Assembly (NCBI GenBank): GCA_013375455.1
Contig: JABXJT010000150.1
Span: forward strand, 1-6,194
DNA length: 6,194 nucleotides
Source of the DNA: Candidatus Helarchaeota archaeon
GTDB taxonomy: Archaea; Asgardarchaeota; Lokiarchaeia; Helarchaeales; HEL-GB-A
Reading direction: 5' to 3'
Positions 1 to 4,955 of this stretch are shown here, one piece after another (the stretch's first letter is position 1; each line of letters begins with the position of its first letter). The notes below the pieces were generated by a model, which saw only the letters and a program-made list of their open reading frames with translations, searched no databases and had not been told where the DNA came from. The position numbers and the translations under genes are program-made.

Positions 1-1
1 C

Positions 2-3000
2 TACGTGCAGTCCTACTTCCCCTTAACGTCGATCACCACTTTCACCCCCCAGACACCAGCACCGCAATTCCTCTACGACACGGTCCAACCTGATAAACTC
101 CTTTACACGACAGGCGAGACCGTAACCATTGACATCACGGGGACGCCTGACGGCGGTGGCGGCGCTACCACTGTTATTACCGGTGATTTCACCGCAGTGG
201 GTGGTGGCGGCGCAGTCGCGGTGACCGATACCGGCACCGAGACGTGGAGCGTTTCGCAGCTCATCTCCGCAGGCGCGGGGTACGACCGAACCATAACTTT
301 TGACGCGGTTCATGACCCCGATGGTCCCGGAGGAACCCCTGCATGGCCAGCTAGCATCTACGACATGGACATAACCGTCGATGACGTCCCGACCGACGTG
401 CCGGCAACGCTCGATCCATTAACTACTCCCACCGCGGAAGCCTCGGTCCTCCTTGACTGGACGGCGAATCCGGGGTCCGACGTGGGATCCGCTTCGATGG
501 CAAATCCAAGCGGCCTAGGCAAATACAAGCTGAGGCGAGGTACAGCCTCTGGCGGTCCCTATGACACCACAGTAGCAGATAACATCCCGATCACCACGAC
601 CCAATTCTTAGATACGTTCGTGGTGAATCTAGTGACCTACTACTACGTGCTTGATACCTATGATGCGGCTGGGAACTATGACACCTCTGGCGAAGTCTTT
701 ACTGAGATTCAACTTCCCTTCCTTCCTGCCCAACCGGATGATCTCCCCGCCACGATTAACCCATCAGGCGGAATTGACATATCTTGGACGGCGAATCCGG
801 GCGATCCAGGCATTACTGGATACCGAGTGCTTCGGAGTGGAGCGCTTTATCTAGATGATGCCCTGGCAGGGACCTATACCCAAGTGGGATCACCAACAAC
901 CTCGACATCATTAAATGATCCTGGACCCTTCACTGAAGCCTACCACTATTGCTACAAAGTTGAGAGCACGTTTGGAGGCACTGCGGTATCGGCTCCGGTC
1001 TATACGCGAGTCGATACGGTCGCTCCCGCGCCTGCGGAACTGGCCACGCCCTTCGATCCCTACAATTCGGAAGGGGCAGAGATCGTGGTCTCTTGGGCGA
1101 TCGAAACCATTCCCCAATATTCCTCAGGCGGCTTCCCCGGGCAAGACCTGAATGGCATTGCCTACTGGGAAATTTGGCGACAAGAAAATCCTCCATCCAC
1201 GTGGGTACTAATTGCAACCGTGCCGTATGGTCCTGCTACCGAGGATCAGCAAGTACTTGATACCGCTGTCACTCATACTTGGACCTACGAGTATAGCATC
1301 AGAACTTTCGACGCTGCGGGGAATTGGGCAGATAATGAATATACAAAGACGACACAACTGATCGTTACCGGTCCCGGGGTTGCGGTAGTCGATGCCGTGA
1401 CCGCGGGCGCTACCGAAGTAACGCAGGGCGATCTCTCCGTTCCTATCACGGTAGATATCCGGAATCCAGGTATAAATGATGTTACCCTGAATGGCATTCA
1501 ACTGTACTTCTATGACGATCTCATCGATGTAACCTCCGAATATACGGGTGCCTCCGTCACGGGCTTAAGCCAAGTCATCACACAGCTCGGAGGCACGTGG
1601 AGCACCACCCTCTACGTGGATGTAGGCGGAAGTGCAACGCTGGGGACCATTGATATGTGGGCCGAAACGACCTATGATACGTCATATACATCCGGTGGAG
1701 GCGCGGACTCCTGGTTGGTGAAACCAGATGCCGACCTTAACGTCCAAAGCGTCACTTCAACCACTACAATCGTCTATCCGGGCCAAGAAGACATCCCCGT
1801 CTATGTTTCTATAAAAAACCCTGGAGGAACAACTGCCACATTGGAGAGCGTCGCATTAGTCTTCACCCGCGGAGTGACTGACATTTCCGACAAGTTCATG
1901 GTGGAATATGTCACCTCGGTGCCTACAGATCTCACCGATGAAACGAGAACAATTGAGCTGAAAGTAACGGTATCCCAAGGCATCACGACGGGTGCTGTTA
2001 CCATTGATGCCACCTGTGCAGGGAGTGCTATGGGCGTGCCCTTATCCGATACGGATGGGGGAATCTCGACCTGGGACTGGGGTGTTCAAACCTCTCCCAA
2101 ACCCGTCATCGTCAGCGTGGTAGCGGATGCAGCGGTCTACTGGGACGGTGACACCATCACCTTAACGGTGGAGTGCGATACTGGCTTCCACACCGTGAAG
2201 GCAGACTTCACGAACGTTGATACCGGTGATCCGGGGAACGAAACAGCCCCACCGCCTGTTGGTACCACCTACACCATTCAGCATCTTCAAATTACTAGTG
2301 CAACCGAGGGAACGTATGACGTCACCGTGTATGCGGAAAACGCTACCGGAACCGACACCCTCATCATTCCCATCCGGACAGGACAGGCCCCCACTTTCAG
2401 CAATTGGGGTCAGATTCCGGGTGTCGGAAGCGTCACAGCCACCGATACCGTCGATGTCGACATTGATATCGATGATAACAGCGGTCAGGATCCGCCGAAT
2501 GTCCAAGCCACCCTGCAATATCGCGTGGATGGCGGCGCGTGGAACAACATACCCATGATCTACGCGGGAAGCGGACATTGGGATGCGACAATTCCGGCGC
2601 AATATGATGGGGCGACCGTGGAATACCACATTAACGCGACAGATCTACAAGGCAATTGGAACGTTGATTCCCACAGCTACACCATTACTCCAGGAGGCAC
2701 CGAGCCGGAAATCACGGGTGAGACGACACACGAACCGGGCTTCCCAGGCAATGTCTATACCGATCAGATGGGCGAGGGCGCACCGTTTGATGCACCGGTT
2801 GCCTACAGGATAGACATCGATACGTCAAACATTCCAGTAGCAGCGAATTACGTCGTGCTCGTGTCTGCATTCGAACCCACCCGCAGTTGCTATATCGCCA
2901 TCGATCCTACTGTCTGGCTCGATCCAGTAACCAATGAAGTCGTCACGTTACAATTGCAATACAACACGGGTGATTTCCCATCAGGCACGTTAATTACCGG

Positions 3001-3082
3001 AAAAGTCTTCGTGCTTACCGATTTACCAAGCAACCTAGGACGAACTGTTGCCTGGATGAGCTTCCAGCATCTCGTGGAATAA
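2..3082 (+). CDS. Large secreted/surface protein with tandem Ig-like, FN3-like and CARDB-like modules (5' partial)
   Basis: The frame is open to the left window edge (TAC before GTG at 5), so the GTG is probably an internal Val codon and the true start and any signal peptide lie upstream. Residues below count from that GTG. An Ig-like module spans about 25-127. Three FN3-like modules follow at about 130-235, 240-335 and 340-455; they share a 'W-T-A-N-P-G' or 'VSWAIE' strand, a 'Y-x-(L/V/I)-x-R' strand and the 'D-A-A-G-N' loop (modules 1 and 3). Two CARDB-like modules at about 460-572 and 575-690 share 'P-x-x-V-x-I-(R/K)-N-P-G'. More Ig-like modules occupy about 698-795 and 797-895, and the C-terminal part is unassigned. 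Composition is acidic, Thr/Gly-rich and almost Cys-free, as expected outside the cell. No C-terminal membrane helix or sorting signal is visible. The role is inferred to be adhesion, cell-surface or carbohydrate-related; no catalytic domain is recognised. Confidence 0.85.
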   Translation, partial: YVQSYFPLTSITTFTPQTPAPQFLYDTVQPDKLLYTTGETVTIDITGTPDGGGGATTVITGDFTAVGGGGAVAVTDTGTETWSVSQLISAGAGYDRTITFDAVHDPDGPGGTPAWPASIYDMDITVDDVPTDVPATLDPLTTPTAEASVLLDWTANPGSDVGSASMANPSGLGKYKLRRGTASGGPYDTTVADNIPITTTQFLDTFVVNLVTYYYVLDTYDAAGNYDTSGEVFTEIQLPFLPAQPDDLPATINPSGGIDISWTANPGDPGITGYRVLRSGALYLDDALAGTYTQVGSPTTSTSLNDPGPFTEAYHYCYKVESTFGGTAVSAPVYTRVDTVAPAPAELATPFDPYNSEGAEIVVSWAIETIPQYSSGGFPGQDLNGIAYWEIWRQENPPSTWVLIATVPYGPATEDQQVLDTAVTHTWTYEYSIRTFDAAGNWADNEYTKTTQLIVTGPGVAVVDAVTAGATEVTQGDLSVPITVDIRNPGINDVTLNGIQLYFYDDLIDVTSEYTGASVTGLSQVITQLGGTWSTTLYVDVGGSATLGTIDMWAETTYDTSYTSGGGADSWLVKPDADLNVQSVTSTTTIVYPGQEDIPVYVSIKNPGGTTATLESVALVFTRGVTDISDKFMVEYVTSVPTDLTDETRTIELKVTVSQGITTGAVTIDATCAGSAMGVPLSDTDGGISTWDWGVQTSPKPVIVSVVADAAVYWDGDTITLTVECDTGFHTVKADFTNVDTGDPGNETAPPPVGTTYTIQHLQITSATEGTYDVTVYAENATGTDTLIIPIRTGQAPTFSNWGQIPGVGSVTATDTVDVDIDIDDNSGQDPPNVQATLQYRVDGGAWNNIPMIYAGSGHWDATIPAQYDGATVEYHINATDLQGNWNVDSHSYTITPGGTEPEITGETTHEPGFPGNVYTDQMGEGAPFDAPVAYRIDIDTSNIPVAANYVVLVSAFEPTRSCYIAIDPTVWLDPVTNEVVTLQLQYNTGDFPSGTLITGKVFVLTDLPSNLGRTVAWMSFQHLVE
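458..801 (+). repeat. Two exact 17-bp copies marking the FN3-like repeat unit
   Basis: The 17-mer TGGACGGCGAATCCGGG occurs at 458-474 and again at 785-801, 327 bp (109 codons) apart and in the same frame. Each copy encodes Trp-Thr-Ala-Asn-Pro-Gly in the second strand and following loop of an FN3-like module. The surrounding modules have diverged much more than this core. The spacing matches one FN3 unit plus linker, which supports internal domain duplication. Confidence 0.7.
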
Positions 3083-3117
3083 GAAATCTCAAACCATAGT
3101 AAGAAAATTCATTTCCC

Positions 3118-3130
3118 CCTTTTTTTTTAT
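3118..3130 (+). terminator. Poly-T terminator after the surface-protein gene
   Basis: A run of nine T residues (3120-3128) preceded by CCCCC lies about 40 bp after the TAA stop. No convincing GC-rich stem precedes it. That fits archaeal intrinsic termination, which depends mainly on a T tract, better than a bacterial hairpin terminator. It separates the surface-protein gene from the next gene. Confidence 0.6.
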
Positions 3131-3190
3131 TAAAAGAATGATTGGAATCAGACGATTTCACGCACGAAATTCCTGCCCCTCCAAAAAACA

Positions 3191-3198
3191 TTTAAAAA
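3191..3198 (+). promoter_or_regulatory. Candidate archaeal TATA box for the UbiA-family gene
   Basis: TTTAAAAA is preceded by an A-rich stretch (AAAAAA, 3183-3188) that could act as a BRE. Its centre is about 29 bp before the ATG at 3224. Initiation at the usual distance would start the transcript close to the ribosome binding site or start codon. The position after the poly-T tract supports an independent transcription unit. Confidence 0.45.
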
Positions 3199-3213
3199 TT
3201 ACATTTGATAAAT

Positions 3214-3219
3214 AGGTGA
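3214..3219 (+). promoter_or_regulatory. Ribosome binding site (AGGTGA) of the UbiA-family gene
   Basis: AGGTGA, complementary to the 16S 3' end, sits four bases before ATG 3224. It supports that ATG as the start. It implies a leader of at least about 10 nt, so the TATA box just upstream would have to direct initiation slightly earlier than usual, or another promoter is used. Confidence 0.55.
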
Positions 3220-3223
3220 AATA

Positions 3224-4132
3224 ATGTCCAAGCTACTTGATTATATCAAACTGCTTCGCCCATCGCAATGGTATAAAAACTTATTAATACCAGCAGTTGG
3301 AATTTTCGCTATTAACGTGTTTGAGTTCATAATTTATTTAAATCTCATGTTTGGTTTTCTAATTGCGTGCGGAATAGCAGGGGCTAACTATATCATTAAT
3401 GATATCATGGATGCGGAGCGCGACAGGATTCATCCCGATAAAAAAGCCCGCCTCATAGCGTCAGGAGAAATATCAAAGAGAAGAGCGGCATTGATTGCTT
3501 CCGTACTTCTTATTATTTCACTTGGGTCTTCCTTTTTAATCACATTTTGGTTCGGGATCGTGATGCTTTCCTTCTTTCTCCTTGCTCAATTATATAGTTT
3601 TGTTTTAAAGAAAATCGCTTTTGCAGACATTCTCACGATTAGCATCAATTTCATCATTCGCGGGCTTGGAGGATTAGTAATTATTATTAGTTATGACCCC
3701 ACTATTGACTTACCAACTTTTTCGTGGGCAATTTGGGCCGTTTTCATCTTCGCCCTTTTCCTTGCAATATCAAAACGAAAGGTGGATCTCCAACTATTGA
3801 AAGCAGAAGATGCAAAAAATCATAAAGAGGTTTATGATCAATATCAAAAACCACTTCTTGATCATTTGGTAATAATGGTGGCAACTTGCCTTCTTTTGGG
3901 CTATTATTTATATGTAATATTCAATGACCCATCGAATGGATTTCTCCTGATAACAGTGCCTCCAGCTACCTACTTGATGTTTAGATATCTCTACTTACTC
4001 TTCTCTGCTGACAAACACATGGGAACACCTGAAAAGGCAATAAAAGATAAAGGCATTTTAATTGGAAGCATAGTTGTATTACTTTTATTCTTTATAATTA
4101 GGTATCTGGACCTATATTTTGATGTCATTTGA
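3224..4132 (+). CDS. UbiA-family prenyltransferase, decaprenyl-phosphate phosphoribosyltransferase (DPPR synthase)-like
   Basis: A complete 302-residue integral membrane protein with about nine hydrophobic segments, which is the size and shape of the UbiA superfamily. It opens with 'LRPSQWYKNLL' (residues 11-21), typical of the DPPR-synthase branch. The first Asp-rich motif is N59-D60-x2-D63-x3-D67, followed by 'RIHPDKKARLIASGEIS' (68-84). The second polar loop begins 'SKRKVDLQLL' (183-192) and later has Y204 and Y207. The 'TPEKAIKDKGIL' segment (268-279) also resembles the mycobacterial enzyme. The known reaction of that family moves 5-phosphoribose from PRPP onto polyprenyl phosphate at the membrane, feeding lipid-linked arabinose or ribose donors. 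Other UbiA reactions, such as aromatic or glyceryl-phosphate prenylation, are less likely from these motifs. It has its own TATA box and RBS. Base composition is much more AT-rich than the preceding gene. No DprE-type epimerase partner is in the window. Confidence 0.85.
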   Translation: MSKLLDYIKLLRPSQWYKNLLIPAVGIFAINVFEFIIYLNLMFGFLIACGIAGANYIINDIMDAERDRIHPDKKARLIASGEISKRRAALIASVLLIISLGSSFLITFWFGIVMLSFFLLAQLYSFVLKKIAFADILTISINFIIRGLGGLVIIISYDPTIDLPTFSWAIWAVFIFALFLAISKRKVDLQLLKAEDAKNHKEVYDQYQKPLLDHLVIMVATCLLLGYYLYVIFNDPSNGFLLITVPPATYLMFRYLYLLFSADKHMGTPEKAIKDKGILIGSIVVLLLFFIIRYLDLYFDVI

Positions 4133-4147
4133 ACTGTTAGTCAAAAT

Positions 4148-4177
4148 CTTATAAAAACTTATAAAATTTTATAAAAA
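4148..4177 (+). repeat. Three 10-bp iterons with a 16-bp palindrome at the IS left end
   Basis: Three adjacent 10-bp units, CTTATAAAAA, CTTATAAAAT and TTTATAAAAA, start at 4148, 4158 and 4168 and share the core TTATAAAA (4149, 4159 and 4169; third copy identical over these eight bases). The second and third units together create a perfect 16-bp palindrome at 4159-4174. The one-helical-turn spacing and place at the transposon end fit binding sites for the MerR-like domain of TnpA, and the TATAAAA cores may also affect promoter recognition. Confidence 0.6.
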
Positions 4178-4185
4178 TCTAGGTG

Positions 4186-4193
4186 TTTAAATA
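4186..4193 (+). promoter_or_regulatory. Candidate TATA box for tnpA, giving a leaderless transcript
   Basis: TTTAAATA is centred about 26 bp before the tnpA ATG at 4216. In archaea that spacing puts the transcription start at or next to the start codon. No GGTGA-like site precedes the ATG (the bases are GAAGAACTTAATCA), so leaderless translation is the simplest reading. The iterons lie immediately upstream, so TnpA bound there could regulate its own gene. Confidence 0.45.
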
Positions 4194-4215
4194 CTCTTTT
4201 TGAAGAACTTAATCA

Positions 4216-4857
4216 ATGATTACCGACAAACTACTGCGAATGAAGGAAGTCGCCAACCTTCTGGGTGTCGATCCACAGACACTCCGGAATTGGAGTAACG
4301 AAGGCTATATAGAAGCGATTATGGGAAAGGGTGGACATCGTCGTTTCAAATTGAGTGAAGTCAGACGGATAATGAAATTCGATAATCCACGATCAAGCGA
4401 GAATATTTGTCTTATTTACTGCCGGGTTTCTACGACGATCCAGCGGGCCAATTTGAAAAGGCAACGCGCTCGGCTTCAAGCCCATGGGGTGGCTAATGGG
4501 TATATCATTGAAAAAATTTATGAAGATATTGCTAGTGGGATGAATTTCAAACGAAGAGGCCTATTAAAATTGCTCAAACATTGCCAAACTCCCCCTATCA
4601 AAGCGGTCATCATTGAATTTAAAGATCGGCTGGCCCGATTCGGGGTGGAGTTGATCCAAGAAATGCTCTACTCATTTGGAACCGAGTTAGTCTTTGTCAA
4701 CCGTGTCGGCTCCGATTATAAGCAAGAAATTATTGATGATATGATTGCAATCATGGTCCATTTTAGTAGCCGATTGCATGGGAAACGCCGAGGGTGGAAA
4801 AAGAGCTCCCAAATTAAGCAAATCTTAAAGCATCCTAAAAATTCATCGCCTATTTGA
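4216..4857 (+). CDS. tnpA: IS607-family serine recombinase/transposase TnpA
   Basis: A complete 213-residue protein of normal length for this family. Residues about 6-54 form a MerR-type winged HTH ('MKEVANLLGVDPQTLRNW', then 'GKGGHRRFKLSEV'). The resolvase-type catalytic domain follows at about 64-192. Its 'IYCRVST' motif (67-73) supplies the nucleophile Ser72 with Arg70, and 'DRLARFG' (137-143) carries the conserved arginines Arg138 and Arg141. The helix with 'DDMIAIMVHFSSRLHGKR' (174-191) matches the usual C-terminal dimer/synapsis helix. The HTH-before-catalytic-domain order is the mark of IS607 TnpA. It cuts and rejoins DNA through a phosphoserine link to excise and insert the element with low target specificity. 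All expected catalytic residues are visible and the frame is intact, so activity is plausible. It is probably leaderless, and tnpB starts about 100 bp downstream. Confidence 0.95.
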   Translation: MITDKLLRMKEVANLLGVDPQTLRNWSNEGYIEAIMGKGGHRRFKLSEVRRIMKFDNPRSSENICLIYCRVSTTIQRANLKRQRARLQAHGVANGYIIEKIYEDIASGMNFKRRGLLKLLKHCQTPPIKAVIIEFKDRLARFGVELIQEMLYSFGTELVFVNRVGSDYKQEIIDDMIAIMVHFSSRLHGKRRGWKKSSQIKQILKHPKNSSPI

Positions 4858-4860
4858 ATT

Positions 4861-4888
4861 TGCGCAAAAGCGACATTTGCGCATTTTA
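4861..4888 (+). terminator. Hairpin just after tnpA, possible terminator or regulatory element
   Basis: TGCGCAAA (4861-4868) and TTTGCGCA (4876-4883) form a perfect 8-bp stem around a 7-nt loop (AGCGACA), followed by TTTTA at 4884-4888. It begins three bases after the tnpA stop and lies before a candidate tnpB promoter. That fits termination or processing between the two genes. Because each arm contains TTTGCGCA, it also reads as a direct repeat 17 bp apart (4859 and 4876), so a protein-binding role is possible. Confidence 0.5.
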
Positions 4889-4898
4889 TGAACGAACC

Positions 4899-4905
4899 TT
4901 TATAA
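4899..4905 (+). promoter_or_regulatory. Candidate TATA box for the tnpB-related gene
   Basis: TTTATAA lies about 54 bp before ATG 4956. Initiation at the usual archaeal distance would give a leader of roughly 25-30 nt. With the hairpin upstream, this suggests that tnpB is transcribed separately from tnpA. The evidence is motif and position only. Confidence 0.35.
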
Positions 4906-4955
4906 CGCACCATTGGCTATATTTCGTGAGAAATTCGTCTTAGATTGATGGGAAT

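Noticed and set aside
5..7. GTG at position 5 as the true start of the surface-protein gene
   Set aside because: The frame is open upstream to the window edge, no ribosome binding site or signal peptide follows, and the protein begins mid-domain. It is more likely an internal Val codon.
23..2629. Minus-strand and alternative-frame open frames inside the surface-protein gene, up to 155 codons
   Set aside because: They are shadows of the long frame: Arg/Pro/Ser-rich translations, no recognisable domains, and no promoters or start signals.
3144..3173. Weak inverted repeats around ATTTC (3155) and GAAAT (3166) in the intergenic region
   Set aside because: The stem is five AT-rich base pairs with poor extension, so it is indistinguishable from chance. 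It does not sit next to the T tract in terminator order.
4148..4177. The short tandem repeats as a CRISPR array
   Set aside because: Units are 10 bp with no spacers, AT-only cores and only three copies. The position at the IS end explains them better.
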